Source of the DNA: RBG-16-34-14 sp963727535
GTDB lineage: Bacteria > Bacteroidota > Ignavibacteria > Ignavibacteriales > Ignavibacteriaceae
Reading direction: 5' to 3'
NCBI GenBank assembly: GCA_963727535.1
Contig: CAVSGR010000005.1
Span: 281,991 to 345,990 of the forward strand
DNA: 64,000 nucleotides
The first letter of the stretch is position 1, and every line of letters begins with the position of its first letter. Both the position numbers and the translations under genes were made by a program. Below the pieces are notes generated by a model. The model searched no databases, was not told the DNA's origin, and was given only the letters and a program-made list of their open reading frames with translations. Shown one piece after another: positions 39,441 to 48,793 of the stretch.

Positions 39441-42248
39441 ATGAAGTTATTGCTACAATCTCTTCTTATAATCTTTATTACTCTTCTATCAACAAATACT
39501 GCGTTATCGCAAAGTGGTAAAGTATCCGGAAGTGTAAAGGATGCAACGACACACGAAGCTTTACCTTTTGTGAATATAATTGTAGTAGGCTCATCTATGG
39601 GAGCCGCTTCGGATCTCGAAGGAGAATATTTTATCTTAAATATTCCTCCAGGAACATATTCTATTAAAGCTTCAGCAATTGGATATAATAGTGTTACTAT
39701 GGAAAACATTAATGTTGCCTCAGGGTTTACATCAAATGTTGATTTTGAACTAACACCAGCCACTCTTGAATTATCACAGGACGTAGTTGTCGTAGCAGAA
39801 AGACCCTTGGTACAAAAGGATCTTACTGCATCAACTTCTACAGTAGGAGCTGATGTAATTTCTCAACTCCCTGTTACTAATATAAAAGACGTACTTCAGC
39901 TCCAAGCCGGGATAGTTTCTTCCGGTGCCGACCTGCATGTGAGGGGTGGACGTAAAGGTCAGCTAGTTTACCAGATAGACGGAGTTCCCGTTACGGACTC
40001 TTATGATGGAAGTACTGTCGTAGATGTTGCTTCAGACGCAGTTAAAGAATTACAAGTAATAAGCGGAGCCTTTAATGCTGAATATGGTCAAGCAATGTCC
40101 GGTATTGTAAATATTGTTACTAAAGATGGAAGCAATACTTTTCAGGGGAGCATTACTGCTTATGGTGGAGATTACATCTCAAGTAAGAAAAAAACTTTTT
40201 GGGATATAAATAACATCAGCCCAACGGCTATCCGGGATGTTGAAGGAAGTTTAAGTGGTCCAATTCTTAAGGATAAATTGTTCTTCTACGTTAATAGTAG
40301 ATATTATTATAACACAGGTTATCTGTACGGAAGAAGAATTTATAATATTGATGATATTGCTGTAGAAGATCCGAATTCGGGGGGAACATTATATAATGTT
40401 TCAAGGAGCGGGGATAGTGCTTATGTCCCAATGAATCCAGATGAAAGTGTTTATGGCCAGGGTAAATTAAGTTACCGTCTGTTTGGTGGAATGAAGTTAA
40501 GCTATAATTATATTCTTGATAATCAGAAATACAAAGAATACAATCATAAACGCAGACTAACACCTGATAACAATCTTCAAAGATTCAGGAAAGGAATTTC
40601 AAACACTTTATCAATAAACCATGCAATCAGTTCATCATCGTTTTATACTTTAAATCTTTCTTACTTTTTTAAAGAATATTACAATTATCTTTTTGAAGAT
40701 ATATCAACCGGCGATCCTAATAAGCCAACTCTGTATGTTGATAACTATATTCATTACACTCCACCATATAACTTTGAAGTGGGCGGAACAGATTATGACA
40801 GGTTTAGAAGATATACTAAAACATTATCAGCAAAGCTTGATTGGACTACACAGCTAAACCAGGAAATCAATATCCAGTTTGGTGGTGAATTTAAAAAACA
40901 TGACATTTATTATCACAAGGTCACATTATATCCCAATTATATTTTTGATGGAACAGCTGTAAAACAAATTGTACAGGTTGCTCCTTTAAGTTCAACATTG
41001 AATGATGAGTATCTTCATAAGCCGACAGAAGCTTCTGGATATATTCAATCAAAATTTGAGGCTTTCAATTTAATTTTTAATATAGGTGTAAGACTTGATG
41101 TATTTAATCCGGATGGTGTTGTGTTAAACGATCCTACAGATCCCAATATAAATAGTCCTTTAAGACCGAATAACCGATTTAATGATTTGAATGGCAATGG
41201 GGAATATGATCCTGATCAGGGAGAAACTATTAAGACTCTTGCAGATAGAGAAAAGTATTGGTATAAAAAAGCATCTGTCAAATCCCAGCTAAGTCCACGA
41301 ATTGGTTTAGCATTTCCTATTAGCGATAAAGGTGTAATACATTTTTCTTATGGTCATTTCCTTCAATTACCATCTTATGAATTAATGTATCAAAATCCTG
41401 AATTTGAACTGGGAGTTGGCGCTGGTAACCAGGGATTGTTTGGTAATGCGGATCTTAAACCGCAAAAGACGGTGAAAGGAGAAATAGGTTTACAGCAGCA
41501 AATTGGTGATGATATAGCGGTAGATCTCACAGTATTTTTTGAGGACTTCAGAGACTTAACAGGAACACAAACAGACGAGATTTTGGTTTTTGGTAAAGGT
41601 TCAAGTTATAGCCAATATGCAAATTCTGATTTTGGTTTTTCGAAGGGCTTTATAGTCAGGTTTGAAAAAAGATTTAGCGGAGGTCTCGCAACAGCTTTAG
41701 ATTATACTTTTTCAGTTACCAAAGGTAATGCTTCTAACCCGGCAGACGCACGGGATGCACTTACAAAAGGAGCTTTGCCTGAAACTTTTATTGCACCCTT
41801 AAACTGGGATCAGACACATACACTGAATTTATCTATAGCCTACTCACAACCAAAAGATTATGGCTTTTCATTAATTGGTAATTTTTATACTGGGCAGCCA
41901 TATACTCCTGTAGTTAATAAAAACACACGCGTAACTCAAAATGCTTTTCCCAGAAATAGTCAGATAAAACCAACCAACTTCAATTTGGATCTAAGATTAT
42001 ACAAAGACTTTCCTATCGGAGAAACAACTTTTTCGTTGTTTCTTAAAGTATTTAATCTTCTGGATCTTGATAATGCAAGAACTGTTTATGATAATTCTGG
42101 CGACCCTGTTTTTACTTTCGACGAACTTGATGCCGAGAAAATTAATCCTAAAATGTATAATGGAACGACACTCGATGAATATTATACAGATCCCAGTTAC
42201 TTCTCAGAACCAAGAAGAGTGGAATTCGGAGTATCATATAATTTCTAA
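39441..42248 (+). CDS. TonB-dependent receptor (SusC-like, no SusD partner)
   Basis: 935 residues. Signal peptide (about 1-23), a carboxypeptidase-regulatory-like fold (GKVSGSVKDATTHEALPFVN, about 24-110), a plug (DVISQLPVTNIKDVLQLQAG ... VKELQVISGAFNAEYGQAMSG), and an outer-membrane barrel closed by VEFGVSYNF. GGAGG at 39431-39435 supports the ATG at 39441. It heads the run with the 1201-residue protein (18 bases later) and the PorV-like barrel. Likely function: active import of oligosaccharides or cofactors across the outer membrane. Confidence 0.9.
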   Translation: MKLLLQSLLIIFITLLSTNTALSQSGKVSGSVKDATTHEALPFVNIIVVGSSMGAASDLEGEYFILNIPPGTYSIKASAIGYNSVTMENINVASGFTSNVDFELTPATLELSQDVVVVAERPLVQKDLTASTSTVGADVISQLPVTNIKDVLQLQAGIVSSGADLHVRGGRKGQLVYQIDGVPVTDSYDGSTVVDVASDAVKELQVISGAFNAEYGQAMSGIVNIVTKDGSNTFQGSITAYGGDYISSKKKTFWDINNISPTAIRDVEGSLSGPILKDKLFFYVNSRYYYNTGYLYGRRIYNIDDIAVEDPNSGGTLYNVSRSGDSAYVPMNPDESVYGQGKLSYRLFGGMKLSYNYILDNQKYKEYNHKRRLTPDNNLQRFRKGISNTLSINHAISSSSFYTLNLSYFFKEYYNYLFEDISTGDPNKPTLYVDNYIHYTPPYNFEVGGTDYDRFRRYTKTLSAKLDWTTQLNQEINIQFGGEFKKHDIYYHKVTLYPNYIFDGTAVKQIVQVAPLSSTLNDEYLHKPTEASGYIQSKFEAFNLIFNIGVRLDVFNPDGVVLNDPTDPNINSPLRPNNRFNDLNGNGEYDPDQGETIKTLADREKYWYKKASVKSQLSPRIGLAFPISDKGVIHFSYGHFLQLPSYELMYQNPEFELGVGAGNQGLFGNADLKPQKTVKGEIGLQQQIGDDIAVDLTVFFEDFRDLTGTQTDEILVFGKGSSYSQYANSDFGFSKGFIVRFEKRFSGGLATALDYTFSVTKGNASNPADARDALTKGALPETFIAPLNWDQTHTLNLSIAYSQPKDYGFSLIGNFYTGQPYTPVVNKNTRVTQNAFPRNSQIKPTNFNLDLRLYKDFPIGETTFSLFLKVFNLLDLDNARTVYDNSGDPVFTFDELDAEKINPKMYNGTTLDEYYTDPSYFSEPRRVEFGVSYNF

Positions 42249-42266
42249 AAATGTGAAAGCGAAAAG

Positions 42267-45200
42267 ATGTACAGAAATTTTATAAAGATATTATTATTGA
42301 TTGGATTTCTTTCTTTTAGCGCTGAAGTGATGGCACAAAGAGGAGATCCTCAGTTACGAACCATCGGGTATCATACAGGTAATAGAATTGGTATTTCTTT
42401 TTATAATGATGGAGAGATAGCAGGATACAATTTAGGAGTTGATATAAGAGGAGAGTGGCCTTTCGGTTCAGGTTACAACTATATAGGGGACTGCACTCCT
42501 TTAATAGGAGTTGAATTTATAAACACACTTGGTGATACTTTACAATCAGTAATAATTTCACGTGGACCTAGGAACAGGCAGGGAGAAGAAAAGCATCCTA
42601 CCAAAGGTTATTTCTGGGGATGGGATCCGATTCCGGGATTTAGAAATCCAAACTATGAATCTGTGGCAATGAGCCACCTTCCCGACTCCTATCCGATAGG
42701 AGGATGGGGAGATCCAATTGCTAAAGACTGGTTTGATGAAGATGGTCATACACAGTGGTTTGGATATTTCGGAAGAGATATAAAAAATGCTGATCAGGAA
42801 AGTCTTTTTGATGCAGATGATCAATGGGATGATGAATTTAATTTTTTAAATCTTGATGAGAACAATCCGATTTTTTTGCCGGATAAAAACGATCCGACAA
42901 GACACGGCATGGGATTAAAAATGAGAGTAAGAGGATTTCAATGGTCAAACTTTTTGGCAGAAGACGCAATATTTTGGTTATATGATATTACTAATGAAGG
43001 GACTACCATTTACCGAAAAGCAGATTTTGGAACCGTTGTTGGAACACTTGCTGGTGGTGATGGAGACAGCGGTGATGATTTGGGATCCTTTGATCCAAAA
43101 GAATGGATTACTTATTCATGGGATAGCGACGGAATAGGCAACAAGGGACAAAAAGTTGGCTACGTTGGCTATGCTTTTTTAGAATCTCCCGGCAATCCTT
43201 TTGATGGAATTGATAACGATGATGACGATAATATAAAACCTGGGACTAATTTATCTTATATTCCGTCAGCTCCCAAATTTATTGCATCTGATTTTGACTT
43301 AGTTAAGTATAATGCTGGTGATCAAGTAGTTTTAATTGATCCCAACACTTATGAAAGAACTCTTCACACTGTAACTGCAACAACAGATACAGTTTATTCG
43401 CTTGGTGTTAGATTTATTATTAACCCTGGTGTAACATCTTTTAGGGAAGGAAATATTGCATCTATAGTAAACGGTGTATCTCAACCTTCGCCTACTGCTT
43501 ATGACGGTATTGATAATGACTTGGATGGCCTAATTGATGAAAACGAAGCGATTGATTTTACTGCTAGGCAAAATGCTGGTTTGGAAGGATTGAGATACAA
43601 AAATTACAGAACAGGAGCAGGTCTTAACGACTTACTAATTGATGAAAGAAGAGACAATAATATTGATGAAGATAATGACTGGAATGCTGCTTTTGATGAT
43701 GTTGGTATAGATGGATTGGGTCCCCAGGATAATAATTATCCGGGTCCTGACCAGGGAGAAGGTAATGGTATTCCAGATCAGGGTGAACCTAATTTTGGAA
43801 GAACCGACCCTGATGAATCGGACCAAATTGGTCTTACTAGTTTTAACTTTTTTAATATATCTGCCTCGCCCGATATGTCAAACGATTCTTTGTTATGGCG
43901 AAGAATGACTCCGGGAAGATTCGATGTTGTGCCACCTCAACCCCAGGATGGAGATTTTATATATGCATCCGGTTATTTCCCGTTAGTACCAAGTAACGGT
44001 AATCCTGATGTAAAAGAAAGATTTTCAGTAGCCTTGTTATTTGGTGAAGATTATAATGATATATATAGTAACAAGCAGATAGTTCAGCAAATATATAATG
44101 CAGGATATAAATTTCCGCAGCCACCCCATAAACCCAAAATAACTATTACCCAGGAAGATGGGAATGTCGTTATTTATTGGGATGGCGGCCCCACTGAAAA
44201 TGACAGAGATTTTATTACTAAAAGAAAAGATTTCCAGGGATATAAAATTTACAGAGCAACGGATCAAAACTTTGCCGATTCAAGAGTTATTACAAACGCA
44301 CAAGGGGTTCTTGCTTTCGATAAACCTATTGCACAATTTGATCTTAAAGATACTGTAAGTGGATATTTCTATCCTTCACCCGGTCTGCTTGCAGAAGTTG
44401 GGGGCACTACGTTTTATCTCGGCAGTAATACTGGTATTGTAAATAAGTTTGTAGATTCCACAGTAGTTAAAGGACAGACTTATTACTATGCTGTTTGCGC
44501 TTATGATGAAGGGGATAAAGAGTTAAATATATTTCCTACAGAAAATACAAAATTTATCCGGAGGGCAAGCACAGGTGAAATTTTAGTAGATGATAACACC
44601 GGTTATATAACTCCCGGCAATCGTCCTGCGGGATATGTTCCGGCACAATTATCAGATATACAGAAATCGGATAACTTTATAGGAACAGGGGATGTTGAAA
44701 TTCAGACGGTAGATGATGAAGCAATAAGGGACGGCTATAGTTATAAGATTGTTTTCGAAGATAGCGCAGCACAAGGTTATACCACCAACTGGTCTTTGTT
44801 GGATCTTCAAACACCCGATACTTTAATAATACCTGGTAATACCGACCCTGTTATAGTTGATCCTCTACAAACTGTTTCAATACCCGCAGGTATAGACACT
44901 ATTACAGTTAACAGTAAAAAATATGCTACGAACGGAAACAATTCTTACACTGCACCTTATGACAGCCTGGTTGAAAGATCCTATACTTTCTCTGGTAACA
45001 CACCAGTAAGGCATGGTTTCAGGATTCAACTTTATAATGACCAGGTTATTAAGATAGATACATCTAAATCCGGGTTTACCGGAGATTATAATGATCCCAC
45101 AAAAGTTCCCTCGATATCAATACAAGTATTGCAGGACAATACAAATCCAAGTAACAATGGATTGATAATTCCAAATGATTACATAATTGAATTTTCAAAT

Positions 45201-45872
45201 TCTATTGTAGATACATCAATTGCGGATACTCTCGCGCCTGTAAGTTCCAGGAATATTCATCCTGCAACTCCGGTTACTTTTAGAATTAAGAATCTGACAA
45301 GGGACAAATACATAGATTTTGCATTCTTCAAAACAGGGCTAATATCTACAGTTTACACAATTGATTTTAAAGAAGTTATTCAGGGTCAACTAAGAAGAAC
45401 CTGGAGAGTAATTATGACTTACTTAGGAGCCAACGTTCCAATTGAGCAACAAGGTTCTTTCAGGTTTTCAACCAGCAAACCTTTCAACCATAATGATGAA
45501 ATAACGTTCAAAGTTGAAGGTGCAAAGATTAATAATACTAAAGCAGAAACAGAACTCGACAAAATTAAAGTTGTTCCTAATCCGTACGTTGTTACACATG
45601 AAGCTGAAGCCAGGTTGCTAAGTACACAAACCAGCGGAAGAGGTGAGAGGGAAGTCAGGTTTACACATGTTCCGCCCGGATCTAAAATTTTCATTTATAC
45701 TGTTCGTGGTGAGCTAATAAAAACTCTGATGCAGGATAATTTATATGTAGGTGATGTTTACTGGAATCTTAGAACCGAAGAAAATCTTGATGTGGCTTTT
45801 GGTGTTTACGTTTATGTAGTGGAAGCTGCCAATATTGGTAAAAAAATCGGCAAGTTGGCTCTTATAAAATAG
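42267..45872 (+). CDS. 1201-residue secreted protein with Ca-like Asp-rich repeats and sorting-like C-terminus
   Basis: Signal peptide (about 1-24, ends VMAQRGD). Rich in the motif DGIDNDxDGxIDE (about residues 310-330 and 410-425) and in PGPDQGEGNGIPDQGEP, which look like calcium-binding Asp loops of thrombospondin-3/dockerin type. Fibronectin-III-like parts lie in the middle (about 620-760). The C-terminus (KIKVVPNPYVV ... LDVAFGVYVYVVE) resembles the sorting domain of secreted Ignavibacteria/Caldithrix proteins. It lies between the TonB receptor (18 bases before) and a PorV-like gene (10 bases after). No enzyme motif; I do not know its function. Confidence 0.72.
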   Translation: MYRNFIKILLLIGFLSFSAEVMAQRGDPQLRTIGYHTGNRIGISFYNDGEIAGYNLGVDIRGEWPFGSGYNYIGDCTPLIGVEFINTLGDTLQSVIISRGPRNRQGEEKHPTKGYFWGWDPIPGFRNPNYESVAMSHLPDSYPIGGWGDPIAKDWFDEDGHTQWFGYFGRDIKNADQESLFDADDQWDDEFNFLNLDENNPIFLPDKNDPTRHGMGLKMRVRGFQWSNFLAEDAIFWLYDITNEGTTIYRKADFGTVVGTLAGGDGDSGDDLGSFDPKEWITYSWDSDGIGNKGQKVGYVGYAFLESPGNPFDGIDNDDDDNIKPGTNLSYIPSAPKFIASDFDLVKYNAGDQVVLIDPNTYERTLHTVTATTDTVYSLGVRFIINPGVTSFREGNIASIVNGVSQPSPTAYDGIDNDLDGLIDENEAIDFTARQNAGLEGLRYKNYRTGAGLNDLLIDERRDNNIDEDNDWNAAFDDVGIDGLGPQDNNYPGPDQGEGNGIPDQGEPNFGRTDPDESDQIGLTSFNFFNISASPDMSNDSLLWRRMTPGRFDVVPPQPQDGDFIYASGYFPLVPSNGNPDVKERFSVALLFGEDYNDIYSNKQIVQQIYNAGYKFPQPPHKPKITITQEDGNVVIYWDGGPTENDRDFITKRKDFQGYKIYRATDQNFADSRVITNAQGVLAFDKPIAQFDLKDTVSGYFYPSPGLLAEVGGTTFYLGSNTGIVNKFVDSTVVKGQTYYYAVCAYDEGDKELNIFPTENTKFIRRASTGEILVDDNTGYITPGNRPAGYVPAQLSDIQKSDNFIGTGDVEIQTVDDEAIRDGYSYKIVFEDSAAQGYTTNWSLLDLQTPDTLIIPGNTDPVIVDPLQTVSIPAGIDTITVNSKKYATNGNNSYTAPYDSLVERSYTFSGNTPVRHGFRIQLYNDQVIKIDTSKSGFTGDYNDPTKVPSISIQVLQDNTNPSNNGLIIPNDYIIEFSNSIVDTSIADTLAPVSSRNIHPATPVTFRIKNLTRDKYIDFAFFKTGLISTVYTIDFKEVIQGQLRRTWRVIMTYLGANVPIEQQGSFRFSTSKPFNHNDEITFKVEGAKINNTKAETELDKIKVVPNPYVVTHEAEARLLSTQTSGRGEREVRFTHVPPGSKIFIYTVRGELIKTLMQDNLYVGDVYWNLRTEENLDVAFGVYVYVVEAANIGKKIGKLALIK

Positions 45873-45882
45873 TGGAGAGAAA

Positions 45883-46887
45883 ATGAGAAAAGTTTTACTA
45901 TTATTTATAATTATTACTGCCGGTAATTTATTTGCACAAACCAAAGTCGGCTCTACTGCAGTTCCTTTTTTGAATATCGGAATAGGACCAAGACCTATTG
46001 CCATGGGTGGTGCGTTTGTAGCAACAGCAAACGACGTTACTTCGCTTTACTGGAATCCTGCAGGAATTTCCAGGGTTCAGTCCAACCAAGCTCTTTTTGC
46101 CCGTGCTGAATGGTTTGCCGATATAAATTATAATTGGGCAGGGGCAATGTTATCTCTCGGTGATTTGGGCGCAATAGGATTAAGCATAGATTATCTTGAT
46201 TATGGAAATATTGAAGTTACAACCCTAAGAGAACCGGAAGGAACAGGGGAAATATTCAGACCACAGGATTTAATGATTGCGTTATCATACGGGTATAATT
46301 TAACGGACCGCTTCTCAATAGGTGGAAGTATAAAATATATAAATGAAAAAATCTGGAACACTTCTGCAAGCGGTATAGCACTTGATCTGGGCGTACTTTT
46401 TATTTCAGATATCAATGGATTAAGGATAGGCGCTACAATTACAAACTTTGGAACTGATATGCAGCTTGACGGTAAAGATCTCTACATTCAAACTGATATC
46501 AATACTCAAATTAATGGGAACAATGACCAGATACTTGCAAAACTTAATACTGATTCTTATCCGCTGCCATTAACATTCCGGGTTGGGGTTGCAATGGATA
46601 TACTTAATCTTCCTGATCACAAGTTTACTATAGGAGCCGATGCCCTCCATCCTAACGATAATGCGGAATCGTTAAACATAGGTGCAGAGTATGTATTCCT
46701 TAATATTTTGTCTTTAAGAGGTGGCTATAAATCATTGTTTCTTGATAATTCAGAAGAAGGTTTAACCTTAGGTGTTGGGGTCAATTATGATTTTAATCCG
46801 GGTCTCGGGCTCTTTTTTGATTATGCTTACCAAGATTTCGGGAAGCTCGATTTTACTCAACAATTTTCATTAGGAATAAAATTTTAG
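45883..46887 (+). CDS. PorV/PorQ-family outer-membrane barrel protein
   Basis: 334 residues with a signal peptide (ends NLFAQTKVG). The family signature GPRPIAMGGAFVATANDVTSLYWNPAGIS is clear, and it ends with FSLGIKF. In type IX secretion, PorV-like proteins carry substrates to the sorting machinery. Here it follows the 1201-residue protein and precedes a surface-binding protein with a sorting tail, so a role in delivery of these two is an attractive inference. GGAGAG before the ATG. Confidence 0.85.
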   Translation: MRKVLLLFIIITAGNLFAQTKVGSTAVPFLNIGIGPRPIAMGGAFVATANDVTSLYWNPAGISRVQSNQALFARAEWFADINYNWAGAMLSLGDLGAIGLSIDYLDYGNIEVTTLREPEGTGEIFRPQDLMIALSYGYNLTDRFSIGGSIKYINEKIWNTSASGIALDLGVLFISDINGLRIGATITNFGTDMQLDGKDLYIQTDINTQINGNNDQILAKLNTDSYPLPLTFRVGVAMDILNLPDHKFTIGADALHPNDNAESLNIGAEYVFLNILSLRGGYKSLFLDNSEEGLTLGVGVNYDFNPGLGLFFDYAYQDFGKLDFTQQFSLGIKF

Positions 46888-46923
46888 TTCTATTTAAATC
46901 ACTAATAAATGAAGGAGGAAAAA

Positions 46924-48675
46924 ATGAAAAGGATTATGTACTTGTTTATAGTAGTTTTTATAACGGGTACAGCTTTCGCTCAAACAGTTGAATTTAAGGT
47001 TAACATGAGTGCGGAAGCTAGAAAAGGGGCTTTTAACCCGGGTACAGATTCAGTCCATCTAGCAGGTACTTTTAATAGCTGGAATGCAACTGCTACAAAA
47101 ATGACTGGCCCTGATGCAGACACAGTTTATTCTGTTACAATAGATACCTTTCAGGTTGGAGATAACTTGGAATTTAAGTTTGTGAAAAATTCTGATACCT
47201 GGGAATCCGTATCTAACAGAAAATTTACTGTTAGAGAAGGAAATACTGTCTTTGAAGCGTTTTTTGATACTGCAGTTGCTTCAGTCGAGTTCAAGGTTAA
47301 TATGAGTTATGAAGCAAGACAAGGCAAATTTATCCCGGGTACTGATACAGTACATATTGCAGGTACCTTGAATGGTTGGAACTCCACTGCTACAGAACTG
47401 GCGGGCCCTGATGCTGATACAGTTTATTCTGTTACACTAGATAACTTTAAAGTCGGAGAAATGCTAGAATTTAAGTTCGTAAAGAATTCTGGTGGTTGGG
47501 AATCAATAGATAACAGAAAATTTACTGTAGGCAGCGAAAATAATGTCTATGAAGCGGTTTTTGATAGTGTTGTTGCTGCAGCCGGTGCAAAAAGTATTTC
47601 GATCACATTTTCATGTAACTTGGAATTTGAAATTGTTTCAGGAAGATTTAAAACTGCAACAGATACTTTAACTGCACGTGGAACTTTTAACGGCTGGTCG
47701 GGAAATACGTTCCTAATGCCTAGTGTTTCTGATCCAAATTATTATGAGGTTACATACGACTATCTTGGAAACGTTGGTGATAGTATTGAATATAAGTTTG
47801 CATACATAAATGCTACTGGTGTAGCCTGGGAGGGAGGAGATAACAGGAAATATGGTATTACTCAGGATGATTATGACAATGGATCTGCTTATATAGAAAG
47901 AACTTTTGATGATTTGACTCTTGACAATGTTACAAATAACCCAGTTACGATAAAGTTTATTGTTAACACAGCCAATGCAAAATCTTCTGTAACAAATGAA
48001 CTCTTCTCATCTGTAGATAATGTTATTATAGCAGGAGCAGTTTCTCCACTACAGTGGCCAACCGGAGGCTGGCCAAATTCAGATTCTCTTGTTGTAAAGG
48101 GTAAGTATTTGTATAATGATGGTACCCACGGAGACGAAGTTGCAGACGATTCCTTATGGACAATCGAACTAACCTTCGCTCAATATTCTATTCTAACAGT
48201 TCAGTATAAATATGGTGCAAACTGGGCACTTTCAAATAATACCGGTAGCAATGATAATGAAGCTGCCAGTGGCAGCGACCACTTTATAGAGCTAATACCG
48301 AATATGCTAAGCGCTACCGTTCATAACGTATTTGGTGTAACAGGGACCCATCAGTTAGAAGACGTAGTTACAGGTGGACTGGCAGTTGAAGAAATTTCAA
48401 ACGCAGTTCCTTCGGTATATAGTCTAAAACAAAATTATCCTAATCCGTTTAATCCAACAACGAATATTCAATTTGCAATTCCTAAAGCAGGATTTGTTAC
48501 AATGAAAGTTTACAATTTGTTGGGACAGGAAGTAAGCACTCTTGTTGATGAGTATAAGAATGCTGGTACTTATAAAGTAGATTTTAACGCTTCTAACTTA
48601 TCAAGTGGCGTTTATTTCTATAAAATAGACGCTGGAAGTTATACTAGTGTTAAGAAAATGATCTTAATGAAGTAG
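46924..48675 (+). CDS. Secreted protein of four tandem glycan-binding-like modules with sorting tail
   Basis: 583 residues from the ATG at 46924; an ATG at 46909 lies before the AAGGAGG site, so I reject it. After the signal peptide come module 1 (TVEFKVNMSAEARKGAFNP...) and module 2 (SVEFKVNMSYEARQGKFIP...), 99 residues apart and highly similar in DNA as well, then two diverged modules (SISITFSCNLEFEI..., PVTIKFIVNTANAKS...). Each has the AGTFNSWN-type core of CBM20/CBM48/E-set starch-binding folds. The C-terminus is a complete sorting domain (NYPNPFNPTTNIQF ... SGVYFYKIDAG). No catalytic domain, so it is likely a surface glucan-binding protein. Confidence 0.85.
   Translation: MKRIMYLFIVVFITGTAFAQTVEFKVNMSAEARKGAFNPGTDSVHLAGTFNSWNATATKMTGPDADTVYSVTIDTFQVGDNLEFKFVKNSDTWESVSNRKFTVREGNTVFEAFFDTAVASVEFKVNMSYEARQGKFIPGTDTVHIAGTLNGWNSTATELAGPDADTVYSVTLDNFKVGEMLEFKFVKNSGGWESIDNRKFTVGSENNVYEAVFDSVVAAAGAKSISITFSCNLEFEIVSGRFKTATDTLTARGTFNGWSGNTFLMPSVSDPNYYEVTYDYLGNVGDSIEYKFAYINATGVAWEGGDNRKYGITQDDYDNGSAYIERTFDDLTLDNVTNNPVTIKFIVNTANAKSSVTNELFSSVDNVIIAGAVSPLQWPTGGWPNSDSLVVKGKYLYNDGTHGDEVADDSLWTIELTFAQYSILTVQYKYGANWALSNNTGSNDNEAASGSDHFIELIPNMLSATVHNVFGVTGTHQLEDVVTGGLAVEEISNAVPSVYSLKQNYPNPFNPTTNIQFAIPKAGFVTMKVYNLLGQEVSTLVDEYKNAGTYKVDFNASNLSSGVYFYKIDAGSYTSVKKMILMK
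46987..47577 (+). repeat. Tandem 297-base repeat (modules 1 and 2 of the binding protein)
   Basis: Two in-frame copies, about 46987-47283 and 47284-47577. For example GGCCCTGATGCAGACACAGTTT and GGCCCTGATGCTGATACAGTTT lie 297 bases apart. The copies are close enough to be a recent duplication within the gene. Confidence 0.85.
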
Positions 48676-48696
48676 CCTTCTTTTTCTTCTAGTAAT

Positions 48697-48734
48697 GAGC
48701 CAGGGTTGAAAGACACTCTGGCTCTTTCTTTTTT
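48697..48734 (+). terminator. Rho-independent terminator after the binding-protein gene
   Basis: A 10-bp stem (GAGCCAGGGT/ACTCTGGCTC, one G-T pair) with an 8-base loop and a T-rich tail (TTTCTTTTTT). It ends the receptor - 1201-residue - PorV - binding-protein unit 22 bases after the stop. The GH13 gene downstream therefore needs its own promoter, or limited read-through. Confidence 0.85.
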
Positions 48735-48793
48735 ACTTACGGTCTATGTAATTTATGAATAACACCATCTTAACTTCACAAAGGGGTTCCCCG

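Noticed and set aside
39441..42248. TonB receptor with SusD in a classical Sus locus
   Set aside because: The following 1201-residue protein shows no lipobox or SusD-like TPR pattern, so I did not call it SusD.
46987..47577. Tandem repeat as a CRISPR or satellite array
   Set aside because: The units are 297 bases and in frame in a secreted protein; they are duplicated domains.
48755..48793. Extended N-terminus of the 48.8 kb GH13 enzyme
   Set aside because: The extra 13 residues precede the signal peptide and the AAGGGG site; the ATG at 48794 is better.
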